Below are positions 32,701 through 46,390 of a stretch of DNA of 64,000 nt, piece after piece (the stretch's first letter is position 1; each line of letters starts with the position of its first letter). Under the pieces are notes generated by a model that ran no database searches, was not told the DNA's origin, and saw only the letters and a list, made by a program, of their open reading frames with translations. This stretch comes from Opisthocomus hoazin. Lineage: Eukaryota; Chordata; Aves; Opisthocomiformes; Opisthocomidae. The stretch spans positions 11,793,216 through 11,857,215 of the forward strand of contig NC_134433.1 in NCBI RefSeq assembly GCF_030867145.1, read 5' to 3'. The translations under genes were made by a program, and so were the position numbers.

Positions 32701-35084
32701 GAGTTTATAAATATGATGAGTCTTTAATTTACACAAGAAGTAGAGCAATAAGATTAGAAGAAAGGGCTTGAGAGGGAGGAAGAGATACCTTCCTAACTTA
32801 GGCTGCTAACACACCCTGATTACAATTGTTCTCACAACAAAATCTTTCAAGAATCATTATGTTTCAGCTTCAGATTTAAAAATAGCTAGGTGCTGTATAC
32901 ACCATGGTAGCATGGTAGCACAAAGAATTATCAAACATGTACTACAGCAGAATGCCTGGGTTTTCTTTAAGTCTTACTCAGGTTTTTTTTTGTCATGAAA
33001 GAAGAACCAGCATCTTTGGCAGTTGTAAAAATATCATGCATGGCACCACCTGCAAGACTAATAACAATAATTAGAAATGTAATAAACTGTTCATTGGCAA
33101 GGTAACAAATTGTCTTATCCTTTGAAAGTCACACTGGCCTGAGGCAATTCCTCACAGACATTCGCCACTGATGTCACAAGAGCCTGAGTGAAAAGCACAC
33201 TGTGCAAAAAAACACAGGAGAAAAAAAATAAGAAAGAAAAAAACAACACTGGCAAGGAGACATTCAAGCAATGTAGAGCAGTTGCAGTGGATTCTCATTT
33301 TACTGAGCAAACTATTACAACTAAGGACTTACAAGCAGTTGACAGTGGAGGTGAACCAATCCTACTGCTTCCTACGAAACCTTACAGACTGGAACGTTTG
33401 GAGAATCACATGAACTCATAGTACTTGCTTAAGAAGACAAAACATTTTAAACAATTTAGAATGAACACTTCACTTGCAATTACTTGTTTTTATGCTCCTT
33501 ATTTCTTTTCATCTTTTGTACAATGATCTTCCGAAAAATAATTTGCACTAAATACCTTCTGTAGTGGGTTACTCTGACTCCCGTATCTCACACATCTAAC
33601 TTCAAATCTAGCAATCTGAGATCAATATTTCTTTCTCACTGAAGCTCCTCTAAGTGCTAAAGCAATCTCAGTTTGTCTGCCAGATGGGAATTAATGGGCT
33701 GTTCAGGATTTTTACCTCCCATTATAACTTTCCATTTGAACAGACCACACAATTTCACATTACTTGTTTTCGAAGAGTGTTTAAAATCATCCTCAGCAAT
33801 GAAAATGTGGGTTTGTATTTTCATGACCTTAGAATGTTTATGCCTCCTCTTCCATGGAATACATTTTAACTCTAAAAATCCTTTTTCAGTTTTTGAAACA
33901 TAAAAGCCATCCAGAAATCTGCAAACACAAAATGTTTACTTCAGTCCATGCCCTTCCTTATCCATCTTCTAGAATACATTGAGGCATTCAAGAGAACACA
34001 GCTACCAGTTCCATGCTTACACAGAATTGAAGAGAAGAAAATCAAGTCATAAACGCTGCATAAGCACTTCTTTCTGAGGCTTCTGATGATTTCACAGTCC
34101 CAGTAAGTCATCTAGGAGGGGCCCATGCCAGGCAGCAGCCTGCTTTTGTTCTTCGCTTTGTACTAAGAAGGGAGGGACTTTGCTGAGGTACAACACTTTG
34201 AGTATTTATATGATTCATTCCTTCTTTCATTGAATCATTTTCTAGTTTCTAAGATAATACCTCTGGGATGATTTCAACTGCTGTTTGTGGAAGCCCAGGG
34301 TTTTACATTTTCCACTATTGTGTGTGAAGATAAAGGTGAAGGAAGAATTGCCCAAGCAAGATGTGACAAGGTTTTGGACGGGATGGAGGAAACCTCTTTC
34401 ATATAGTTCTGATTACTGACCTGATGGCTCTAAAGTCTTGCATACATGAGCTAGGAAGGTCAGCTCAGAACGCTGACTAACAGCCGGGTATAGCTCCATA
34501 ACCTTCCTGCTGAATGTGCTGCATATTTCCCCAAACCCAAGCAATGCCCTAGACTGTGTCAAATAATTCATCCCAGGCTGTGCTTGCGTTATAATTGGTA
34601 AGAAAAACTCAAGTATGCTAGTCCTTATGAATGTCCAGGCAAACTCTTCCCACTTTCCGTTTCAAAATCAATACAATAATAGCTAGTAGAATTTGAGAGA
34701 ACACCTTGGAGTGGTGATGTTAGGCACCTGTCAGCTTTGCCTATAAATACTGCAGATATAACTATGTTCTCTTCATGAGCTCATAAGAAACTCATGTTTC
34801 AAGAACTAAATTTGAGTTGTATTCCTAAAACAGTTTTTCTGCAATACAACTCTACGAATCCTGTTTACACATTTGTATTTCTTATATTAATATTGTCAGT
34901 GTGTTTTGGGAAGCTTGGGACAAATGTTCTCCCAAAGTCTGTGGAAGTGGAGAAACGCTAAAAGGGCGTGCATGTATTGGCACTAGCCGCTTATGGAGCA
35001 CTGTAGTTAGGAACATCCAAGCACACTCCAAGAAAGGAAGAAGACGGACCAGTTGTACTGGTTATTAGACATGGTTAAGGGGCT

Positions 35085-35128
35085 AAAAAAAAAAAACCAA
35101 ACCCAAAACCAAACCGACACACACACAC
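35085..35128. repeat. A/C-rich tract ending in an AC run
   Basis: A run of A passes into AACCAAACCC-type units, then a short (AC)n. Confidence 0.8.
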
Positions 35129-38100
35129 TTCTGCCAAGCCAGTTATAAGAAGATAATCATGTGCTAGCCTCAGCCTCTGGCAGGAGCAAAACACTGTTAG
35201 CTGTCCTCTAGTTAGCTAAACATTAATCATCCTGTTTAGAACCAATCATGTCACTAACTGGTTAGAAACTTGGTTAAAGGTTGTGGTACAGAGGAGGTGT
35301 ACTGTTTTATCTCTGGCTACAATATTGCTAGACTTCTACAGAAAATACACTGAGCAAGGCAAATACATAAGCGATATTCCTGTTGTTAGCAAATCATTTG
35401 TTTTTTTGAGAGGGATACAGAAGGTTCTGCAAGCTGAGGAGTACTGCAGGTCCTGAGTGCACTCCTCTGTTCTGAGCGCTACATGACAGATCCTCAAATA
35501 ATTCAAAACAGATTCTCTTCAGCTGTTGTAAAGGAACAGTGCAGGAAAAAACTGTGTTTCATCTTGGGTTGCAGAGTATGGAAGTACAATAAATCACTAA
35601 CATGCTTCATCTGTACCACAAAGCAATATCGTCTGTCATTCACAAACAAATGTTTCTAAACTCTGTCACAACTCCAGAAAGGATGCTGCACGCTCATGAC
35701 AGAATATCAGAAAGGAGGAACAGACCAGAAAATAGCCTGAGAACTAAAAGATGCACTATTTGGGGTAGGTGGGGGATATTCAACACCTTTGAAATCATCT
35801 TGCAGTTTAAAATAAATGGAAAAAATAAAGAGCAGGCAGCAAGCCTTAGAAGCAATAATATCAATTAATGTATGAGGGATCATTTCATTGCTTATGCCTT
35901 AGCGCTAAGTGGCCAAACCTGCATAACATATTCAAAATCATGGATGTGACAGGATTGGGTTTGGAAGACTCATACAGTTCAAAGGCCTCACTTGAAGCTC
36001 TGTATGTTCTTGAAACTCCCACAGTCCCTCAGGGCCTTAAAACCTGAATGCAATAGCATTCTCCTTTGAATCTCCTGTGGTCTGACCTTTAGAAAGTCCT
36101 ATTTAGATAGAGGAGTTAGAGGAGACTAGACAGAGGATCAGCCAACTGTTTTTTTCTCTACAATATCACTACCAAAGTTTCCAGTGCCAGTGTCACGTAG
36201 CTTAATGAAACACTTCTAGGATTCAGTCATTTGTCTTCTGGCATTGGCCACGCTCTTCTACGTTCTTGACTTTGACAGAGAACGCATTCATCAAATTACT
36301 GTGCCCTGAAAACTGGTGTAAAGCAGACTTTCTCCTTATTATTGTCATGTCACCAAAACTCCCCCAATAGCCTCGCTTTGCACAACTCTGATGTTAGAAA
36401 AAGCCTGGCAGCCAAAAATGAAGATGGCATAAGACCAAACAAACAAAGACAGCCTGCCAGCCTACCACTTATCCAGCAGCTTCCGGCTAGGAAAGCCTTC
36501 TCTCTTTCTGTTAACCTTGTAACAAAAAAAGGGAAGAAAATCACAAAACACTCTTCCTGAAGTGCAATATCAACAAAAAAAGGACAGTTGACAGAATGCT
36601 GCCAACTCTTCATAATTTATGTTCTATGAGAAGAGAAGAAAGTTTATGATAAGTTACAGGACATTTCAACCTAATTTCAAGGTCTGAAACTTTACACATA
36701 TATAGTGATCAGCTGCAAGGAGGAATGAGTATTCCTCCCTGAGGACAGGAGAAAAAAACAGCTGCCCTGGAACGATACAGGGTCCTGAACACGGCATATG
36801 GACTTGAGGATTTATAAAGGGCAAACAACTAAGCACGGGACAAAATAAACCTGTGAGGAGAATCAGAGAGTACTACTCCATTAGTCCAATATCTCTATCT
36901 TTAATTAATTATCTCACTCCTGTATTGAAAGTTGCATACTAATAGCAGTCTTGTCAAAAAAGCAAAACAAAACATATTGCCAGATGACACAATGACTATA
37001 GCACGTGTCTAGATCACCTACCTGAATTTAACCTAGAGCAGAAAGGCACAGAGTCAAGTCTAACACCACGTCTTGAGCTCACCCTCATTTCTAAAATAAC
37101 AAAGCAATAATAGCTTACAGTGGCTGTCACATTGCTACAGATGCTATGCTTTATAGGCAACACTAAATCACTGGTCAGGAAACGATATTTCACATATAAT
37201 AATGGTTCTTTATATTTTAATTTAAGATTAAACAATTAACAAACAGAAAGTTCTGCAAATGCCAACAAAAGAGCATCTTATGGGCGTGTCACATTTGGAG
37301 CCTATAATTCACATCTCCCTGGTGAATTTTATCCTTCAGACTTCCAACCAAATACTGCAACTCACAGCTCCTCTAAGCTGTAAAAACACCAGGGCAAAAG
37401 ACAGGTATGTTTTGTCAAAAGAAGAGGCTCAGAAGGGAATGAGAATGATACTCTCCTAAACATATTGAGTGCTAAAATTGATAAGTTCAGTTTACCAATG
37501 TGTTTTTCTAGACACATTAAACTACCAGATAAATGCACTTGGAATTATTTCTTAGGGACAAAAATGGTCTGAAGTGTATGTAGGTTAAACCAAGGTGTGT
37601 ATTCCCTAGGGATATCTCAGAAGATAAAAAGCAAGCCCTGACTACTATTTAAAGGCAGCACAGCAGACGGTTAAGTTACACCCAGGCGTGTCTTCCCTCA
37701 GGTGATCCCAAGGGAGAGATGCTAGGCCACTTTTCCTATTTAATGGTGGCAGAATAGCTGGTTAGATTACGTCTTAAGTCATTTTGTAAGCTTATCATCC
37801 AAATGTTAGGATACAAAAATTGTAAGCCTACAAAGCTATTTATGATAACAAATATTGCTGCCATCACTGCATAATAAAATATAAACAATGTATTAAAAAT
37901 AAGCAATTATCCCACTACTAAATTAAATAAGAATATTTTATCAAAGGAATGAATTTATGCTCTGGTTGAGCACAAAATGAAGTAAGTTCATAGGGAGAAC
38001 TCCTCACTGACAAATACCCAGATCAACCAGACCATTCTTGCCAATTGCATATAGCAGGAGAGGTTTATAACGAGGTCAACAGTGGTTTTCCATGTAACCA

Positions 38101-40159
38101 AGCCCAAGAACATTTTATGTCAAAATTGATGACACATTCTGAACTGGTCACAAAGTGTCACACACACCTTTGAGTTCAGCTTATCCATTTCCCGTGCTCT
38201 GCTTTGAAGAGCACTAGCTAGTCCAGGAAAAACTTTTGAGACAAGGATCAATCTATGGAAAATAATAAGATACTAATATTTTCCTGACTTCTATTACAAA
38301 GTAACTTCATATAGCCAAGATGTCAAAATGTAGTACTACAGGAAGCAGATCATGCAGGATGACTCCCTAAGCAAGGGAAAGAAATACGGAAGCAAGACTC
38401 TTGAGCCACTCTTTCTGGACATCTCACAAAGACATCATGCCTTGTCAGTTCTGCAGACTGTCATTTCTTTTCCCTCTGCAGTACTGACTGTATAGAAGTA
38501 CCAAACAGCACTGCCCCTTTGGTAACCTTCAGTGGGCAGCTGAACTCTCATGAAAGTAGCTAGGAGCCATTTTCACCTGCTGACATGGTTACTGCAAACT
38601 GTAGTCTCAGTTACACATCACTGAATTGGTTCTATTGACTTGCATTTTGAAAATTTACTTGTCAGCTTTGATGGCTGCAGTTTACATTTTTTTTCCCCCC
38701 AGAAAAATTAAAGATCAGATCTGGGAACAGAATTTAACAGTTTAGAATAGCTGCCAGTACACCAAATGAACACCTTAGTCTTTCACTAAAAGCTCAGACC
38801 AAGAAGAGATCTAAAGTTAACTCATTACTATAGTCTAGTCTGGATCTGACAAAACTAAGTTTGTTCTGATGTAAGCCTCTTGATCTCTTCTGTTATTTGC
38901 TTGTGGCATATGGTTTCATTTCCTGAAGACCAAACTGTTTTAGTTTAATACAACTCTTCAAGCTGACTATAAGACATCTGTGAGGAGAAAAAAAAAAAAA
39001 AAGTACTGACTTCAAACTCTACAAAACTGTTTTGCCAGTCAACAGGAGAAACACTACAACGCAGTACTGCTAGGTGGGCTGTGCTCTGTATGTCCACAAA
39101 GGTGGGTGCTGATATAAAGCTGGGAGAAATTGGTAAGAAATAGGAAAAGTTTGCAGCAAATATTGACACCCTTTTCCTCTAGGTATTTCCTCCTGATAGT
39201 TAACCCAGGAAAGCAGAGATAATGCTTGCCAGTCAGTGGTTCACTTTCATTCAGGATCTTATCTCTGCACTGCAATCGACCTGTGACGCCAGCTCAGGTA
39301 AACACGCCCAACAAGTTAATGTTAAACTAGCTAACTTAGGCACCAGTAACTACATAGCTCCAGCAGTCTGGATTTCAAGGCAGGCTGCAAAGCTCCCTAC
39401 AGAGACTGGGTTAATAACCAGGCCATTAGCCTACTTTGGTTCTGGGCTATTGCAGTTAGTACCTAAGTTACTAACATAAAACCATCTCAGGTTTGTCTAT
39501 CTCAGCCATCAGAGCAAGAATCGTAAATTAAAGGTAGTGCAGAATTTGGGGATAATTGAGTAAAGATGTCAAGTGCAGCCCAAACCATCTCAGAACCCTC
39601 CCACCAGCTTTAGACATGTAACCCTGAGGGATGTCACATGTGAAAACCCTTGGAAAAGACAAGTAATTGTGCAGCACTATCTTTGAGATCTTCCAGACAG
39701 GAAAGAGCATATCCGCCAATACTCCATGCCTTCTATCTCTACAAGATCCTGCAGATAAATTGACAAAGTCTTCATTTCTAGTGTCAGAAATTCCTGACAT
39801 GTAATAAAATCAAACTAGCACACTCTTGACAGGAAACAACTAATCGCAGGTGAAAATATGGCTTTTCTTCCACTGGTCCTATTATCACAACATGTGGATG
39901 CCATGGTAGATCTTTCCTATTACAAATCTGTGTCATGTATTCTGCAACAGGAATCACAAAAACACTTTATGCATAGCATGAACTTAACATGACCATAAAT
40001 ATGTCTTCCAAAGCAGAGAGCACGTTTTTATCAAAGTTTCAAGACCTTATTCAGTATCTTACCATAATCAAGGGAGATAAACATGGGTGTACCTATACAA
40101 TAACCTGGGGGCCGCAAAGATGTTTCTACTGTTTTGTGGAATGACGATAATTATATTTA

Positions 40160-40250
40160 GCACTCATTCAAAGCTTTTCATCTTCAAAGCACTTTACAAA
40201 CATTAATTAATCCTCACAACACCCTATGAGGTAGGTAAGTATTATTATAG
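40160..40250 (+). repeat. MIR-like (CORE-SINE) remnant
   Basis: The stretch with caaagcactttacaaacatt, aatcctcacaacaccctatg and aggtaggtaagtattattat closely follows the remembered MIR 3' half, which is shared with L2 tails. It is well preserved for so old a family and lies about 1.1 kb before the candidate FOXN1 first exon. Confidence 0.65.
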
Positions 40251-40899
40251 TAGGTGTGATCAGGTTTGTGTAGGGGACTGTAGAGTGTGCACAAAGCAGG
40301 TAAGGGCAGCAGAAATACATATTCCTGCAATTGCACATTTAAACTCATACTCGTCTCTACATATCTGCACACAAAAAACAAACCTCTCCACATAAATACA
40401 TATACATACATGCCCACACAAATGCATACACTCCACCAACCTAGTCCTATTTATATGGCTGTGCTAAGGCACTCTGTTTTGGGGAAGGAAAATTAGCTTG
40501 AGTGTACTGGTCTTGTAGTGTTCTTACAGTTAAATGGTGCAAGATGTTTTGACACTCTATGGTGGAGCCACAGTACCTTTCCATGATGAGAGTTCAGACT
40601 ATACAAATGTAAGAAAGACACCTATTTCTGGTAGCTGGATGCTTTCTGATAGTATGGCAAAAGCCATGCCAGGAAAGAGTGTTTTTAATAACCACAGGAG
40701 AATAATAGGTTTGCAAAACACAGTAACAGATGGGTATTTTAAATCAAAAGAAAAACAGAGAGGTTGAGAGCGAGCACTCTCTTTCCAGACAGTTAGAGCT
40801 CAATACCTGCCCAACTTCTCTGAAGAATTACCAAGAGAACAAGGAAAAAAAACCTGCAGCTTAGTCATATTTGTATTCTTATTAAATGCAGGACTGCCT

Positions 40900-41340
40900 G
40901 AGGCGAACAAGAGCTGATATCATAATTATTGGCTTGCCTAGCCAGCTGCCTTCTCTCACCTGATGTAAGATCAGATCTTTCCAGCCTTTGGAGACTCTGT
41001 ACCGCTGAGCCTCCACTCTCTCTGCAGGGCTGTTTGAATGACCTAATCCTGTCCTGGAGCAGCAGCACGCCGTTTTGCTTCAGTAAAAAGGTAAGAGGAA
41101 ACCTCTGACGACTTCATATAGCTTTTTAGAGTTCAGCCGTGAAAGCCAAACGGAAGGGGGAGCAGAACTCTTTTGCCTTGGCTCATCTATTTAATCTGAA
41201 GTCCCTGAGGCTGACTTTGAAGAACTTCAAGCTGAGGGAAGAGGAAGGTCAGCACCTACATCCCGTTCCTCGGCAACTCCTATAGGTATTTATCAGCCAC
41301 GAGTGGAGGCTGGCAAGAGAAGGAGTCAAGAAAATACCAG
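40900..41340 (+). promoter_or_regulatory. FOXN1: Candidate FOXN1 promoter / non-coding first exon
   Basis: A consensus splice donor, CCAG|GTAAGT at 41341-41346, ends a moderately GC-rich stretch that stands out from the AT-rich flanks. A second donor-like AAAAAG|GTAAGA lies near 41090. Mammalian FOXN1 has non-coding first exons far upstream of its ATG exon, so this could be one. There is no transcript evidence and the exon start is unknown. Confidence 0.35.
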
Positions 41341-43218
41341 GTAAGTTAATAGATCCATTGGTCTAGCACGGGGAGAAATGAAGACTGTAGGTTATTTCCC
41401 AAAGGAAAAAAAAAAAATAGCTCTTCTTGTCTCAGGTGTACACCAGCTTAATCTAAGCTATTTTCTGTTCCATAGTTACAAAGTAAGCTGGAAGCATTTA
41501 CCATTACCTAAAAAAAAAGTAATTAAATAACAGAAAGACAAACCAAGAAAAGTATTTTTTTAAAAAAGTGGAATGTCTCATGTCTCTCAGGTTCATAATA
41601 GATTTATTTCAAACTTTTCCAATGGCGAATCAAAAACTTGGGAAGTTATGTTTTGAAATCAAACTTGCTTCTACTACAGCCTCTGTTTTAAATCTTACTT
41701 TTTCCTCATAGGTTTTGTAGTAGTAGATGAAAACTTTTTTTAGACTTACTCCTATATTGAAAGGTGACTGGACTAACATCCAGACAGAAGCTAGGATGTG
41801 TTAACTGCAGAAATGACTACATTTGAGAACTGCAAATGGAAACTTGTTTGTTATTTCTTTATATGAACAGGAATTATATTGCTTTCTTTTTACTTCTTAG
41901 TTTCAGACTGTTAGATTTCCAGCAAGAAAGAAACTGTTTGTGTTACAAACACAATAATTATCAGTCCTATAAATAACAACTAGCCACCATTCATTCTTGG
42001 CCCTCCTGCAAATTTACTGGACATCAGATTAGATCTAGGGGAATTAGAGTTTATTCTATAAATGTTTCAGTTTGGTTTATCCAAATTATATGTTTCTAAG
42101 TTGAATACTGATACGAGCTAGGTTGAACTGGATGAGTTTAATGCTGAAAATGTATTTTGTTCATTAATTATGAGCATCGAAGAACAAAAATTATTCAATA
42201 TCTAGAGTACATATATCTTAAGGAGTAAGGGATTGTGTAGTTTGCTTTTAGCCAGGGGATACCCTGTATTATATATGCAGTCAAGAAAATATACAACTAA
42301 CGCACATTGTTTATCCTACATCCCAGTGAGGGGAGATGAATGTGGGTAGAAGTAATATTAATGTAAATGAAATAAGGTACTACATCCTGGTAACTTGTGC
42401 ATCTACATTCACCTCAAATGTTAAAGCGTAGTGTGAGAAAGTAGTAGCTTGTCCATGTGCACAGATACTTGTATAATATTGCCACGTTCCTAGATATAAC
42501 TGGAGCCACGTGTTAGTTACCGATATAGGCATCAGTTGAGTACTCCGGGGAGTAAATGGAAACATCTATATGCCACTGTGATAGGTGTAATATAGGAACA
42601 TGCCAGGAATACATGAAGATACTTGCTGTTACTGCAAAACACTGAGCTGAAAGAGGAAAGCGTAGAAAGAGGGACATCTACATGAAGCAATGTTTCTGAT
42701 CCACTCCTTGTAACAACAGGCTTTTTCTTTTTTAGCAGAAAAGCTTTCTGCTCAAATACAGTTTTTGAAGGGGATAATGAGAAAGACTCATAAAAACCCC
42801 AGAGAAGGCACTATGTCCTCTTATAATATCTATTTTGTAAAAATAGAAAGAAAACATAGTTGTTTAGGATTCCTGGAAACTAAACATCAACCACAACAAC
42901 AACATGTTCACGTTTTTGGCCACCAACTCCAGAAATTTAACACAAGAAGTGGGGTCATGCAGGACTACTTCCAATCATGAAATCAATCCCATAGCCTAGT
43001 TTCATAGGCTGTTAAAATGACCAAGGACAGGGAAATAGTGATGCGGCCTCCAAAAAATCTGAAACAGAAATTTCCTAGTCCTGCAACAAATATTGGTCAT
43101 TGATTCATCTTAGAACCAAAAAGAGCCTTTGATTACAGCCCAGAGTGACCACCGCTAGATCTGTAGACAGAAATTCTGCAGTAATCTATGCAATAAAATT
43201 TAAAAGGCATAAAGTTGC

Positions 43219-43250
43219 AAAAAAACCCAACAAAACAAAAAAAAAACCCC
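43219..43250. repeat. A/C-rich tract
   Basis: An A run with CCC interruptions, about 30 bases, of the same style as those at 28.9 and 35.1 kb. Confidence 0.75.
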
Positions 43251-45239
43251 ATGTATTTAGCTTTTAAAAGGTAGGGATTTAAAGCACTGAAGAGTGTATG
43301 AAGAATTTTTACACATACTACCCTGTCCTGCTTATAAACCAAACAATTACAGATGCAAAATATTCTAGCAGCTTACGCCTCACTCACGCAAAAAGTTTGG
43401 GAGCTGGCTCTTTCTGACTGTGTCCATTGGAAAGTAAGGAAAAGTGTTGTTTTAGATGTGGCATAAGTGAAACAGTGTTTGGTAGGTCAGTGTCTATAAG
43501 CTACAGAAATAGTAAATAGAGATAACTTCCATAGGATTTACTCTTTGTGGCCATGTCCTCTGCTGCTACTCAGAAAAGCCTGAGCTTTATGATTTGGGTC
43601 AAACACACCTCTCTGTTCTCCTGCACCTCAGAAATCATTAGCTTGAAACACAAAAAGATTAATTATGGAGATAGTGCAGATTAAGTGAGAGGTACAAATA
43701 AAATCCTCCTCTCCTACACCTGTGAGTCTGGCCAGTGCCACATCTTTCCAAGGCAGTTCTCCATCCAGGTAAGATTTGAAAGCAAACTAGCAGTTCTCAA
43801 AAGCTATGCAAGGTTGAAAGAGGCTGGAATACCCTGAGTAGGAGCCACTAATAAATCACCACAGAATGGCATCATTCTGCCTGCCTTAGGAAGCAGAGCT
43901 GCGAGGTGCTGCTCTTTCTTCTGAGTCACTATTAAATCAATGCCCTAACACAGTGCTAACGACAGGATGCTGCTTACATTAAGGACTAAAAGCAAAGTCT
44001 TGACCAATTCTATTTATCAAAGACACTATGCCACTTTTAATAAGTTTAGGGAAATAACCCTTTTGCCACATTTCAGATACAAATCGTGCCCTCATAATCA
44101 TAGCCAGCTGCTTGCTACTTCCCTAACTGGCTCCTCACCCCATAGACAAACATCCTGGTTTTTTGTTGTTTTCTTTTTAATCAATTAAGTCCTGTACAAA
44201 GCAGCCCATTTCTTGCACCCCTCTTGTGCAATTAAGTCTCCTGGCCATACAGGAGATACTACAAGTGGTTCATTCCACAATGCCGAGAAAGCTCAGACAC
44301 CTCACTATAATCCAGCACACTGTGCTTGCTAGCTGCTTGCAAACACCCTCTTCCCTAGGGGCTTATATGCCACTATTCTTCCTTCACATCAATATCTAAA
44401 AGAGCCACATATTCCGAATAACTATGATATAATATATTATTCTTTATTTTATTTGGGATGCAAGACCTTTAGAGTTGTCCACGGAACAACAACGTTAGCT
44501 TTTGCATCATATAAACAAAGTAAGAATGCATAAGATTATTATACATATTTTGCTTAAATTCCCTAACATTTTCAAATGGAACCTGAATTCTTTGTGCCCT
44601 GTTAAATGTTGACGAGTATTGAAGGTAGCTGCTAAACATGTGGTTAGTAAAGTGATCCCTGTACAGTCTTTACAAATCTCAGCAGTGTCTTCTGAGGCTT
44701 AGTAAATATATGTAAAATCATTTTAAGATGTTTGGATGAGACAGGGCTACTGCAATCCAGAGCATTATTATCTTTCTGTTGGCAAAGTACTCAGAAATGA
44801 ATGAAGCATATAGGGTGAGGTTCCATCAGAGTCATGTAATGAAGCTAAACATGCTGTCATTTTAACCCAATTTGTTTCCCTCTGTACTGCTGCCTCACCA
44901 GTTTGTTAGAGCCTCTCAAAGGAGCTCATCTAGTGTCAGCTTACAACTTCCACACCTAGCCCGTACTTTACTCCTGGAATGGGTAGGTATCCCTGCCCTG
45001 CAAACTCTTAACTGCTGGTTCAACAGACCTGCCAGGACAGGTCCCTGCAACATTCCCCTCTGTGGGCAAATGGTAGGATGCCAGAAATATTAGACAGGAA
45101 CCTGTTCTCCCAGGAATGTAAGTAATTCATAGAAGGAAATAATTTACTATTTTCCCAGCTGGAATAATTAAACAGCTAGGCACTGTCCTCCCAAGCTGCA
45201 GAAAAGAGCAAACGAGAGAGGAAAAAAAGAGCTGGGATG

Positions 45240-46390
45240 TCCTTCAATATAAATTCTTTTCCAGACTAAACAACCTTAATTCTGTAAGTCTTTCCTCATA
45301 AGTCACATTTTCTAGGTCCCTGACAATTCTCATTTCTCTCCTATGGACTCCAAACTGGAGTCCATTTTTTCAAAATGCAGCGACCAAAACTGGACACAAA
45401 CCTCGAGCTGATTCTTTACCAAGAGGAGTCAACTTCACAAGTCTCGCAGAATACGCTTCTGCAAGTACCTTATACCTGCTAGCATGTCTGCCTTTCTCAT
45501 TACAGATTTTCATTTTCATCATGGCTGATTTAGGTTCAGCTTGTAACCCATTAAAACCTCAAGATCTTTTTATGCAGAACTGCTACCTATTCACTTGTTC
45601 TCATTCACTGTCTACAGAGTTTATTATTCCTGCCTAGATGTTGAGCTTAGTTATTATTGAACCACATTTTACTTTCTTCAGATCATTTTTCTTGACCCCT
45701 TTTGAATACTAATCCTGTCCTCTAAATACATATGCAAAGTCTTCCATCTTCATGCTGTCTCCAAATTTGATTAGTGTTCCTCTCCAGTCTATCACGCAAG
45801 ACATTAGTGAAAATACCAAGTAGTACCAGACTCTAAGAAATCCACTCAAAATGTCCTTTCATTCTGACAAGCAGTAACTACTCTTAATGCTCTATTCCAC
45901 CCAGCTTTACCTCCTCTCTACTAGAGTTTCATCTAAAATAAACTTTCTTAGTTTGCTTATGAAAAAGTCATGAGAGACAGCGTAGTAGTCTCACTAATGT
46001 CAAGCTGTATTGCCTGTACACATCCTCCTCTGCTTACAAGGCCAGTATAAAGGGAAACTACACTGGTACGACAATTTCTTCTTAGTAAATACATGATAGC
46101 TTTTACTTTTGTCTTTTTTCCCCCGTAGTTTAATGTTTTGGTGGTTTTTTTAAATTTTGTACTTTTCTGGGAATTAAAGTTAAATCTGCCATCTATAATT
46201 CCCTCATACTTTCTAATTTCAAGACAGGTACTATATTTACCCCCTTTCAGTCTTCCGATATGGCACTCACACTCAGCGACTTCTCGGAGACCTGCAGCTC
46301 TGTAGTTAATTCAGCTGATTCTCTAAATTCACTAGAATGAAATTATTTCTGGCCACTGAACCCGAAGACATCAAAAAGCCTCAGCCCTGT
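45240..46390 (-). repeat. Decayed CR1/L3-type LINE, reverse transcriptase region
   Basis: The - strand at 45985-45942 reads AVSHDFFISKLRK, matching the CR1 reverse transcriptase motif (K)AFDTVSHDLLxxKL. Near 45770-45740 it reads IKFGDS, in place of the active-site FADDTK. At 45303-45253 it reads TYEERLTELRLFSLEKN, matching PYEERLRELGLFSLEKR near the ORF2 C-terminus. The order is correct for one element. Many stops and frameshifts make it a dead copy. Confidence 0.85.

Larger units (their letters stand above)
26200..40800. other. Gene-free interval between SLC13A2 and FOXN1
   Basis: 14.6 kb of AT-rich DNA with only short random-looking open frames on either strand. Recognised inside it: an (AC)n run at 28424-28440, A/C-rich tracts at 28892 and 35085, a CTCF-like motif at 29697 and a MIR-like SINE near 40.2 kb. 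No RNA gene was recognised. Unannotated enhancers could lie here, but sequence alone does not show them. Confidence 0.5.
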
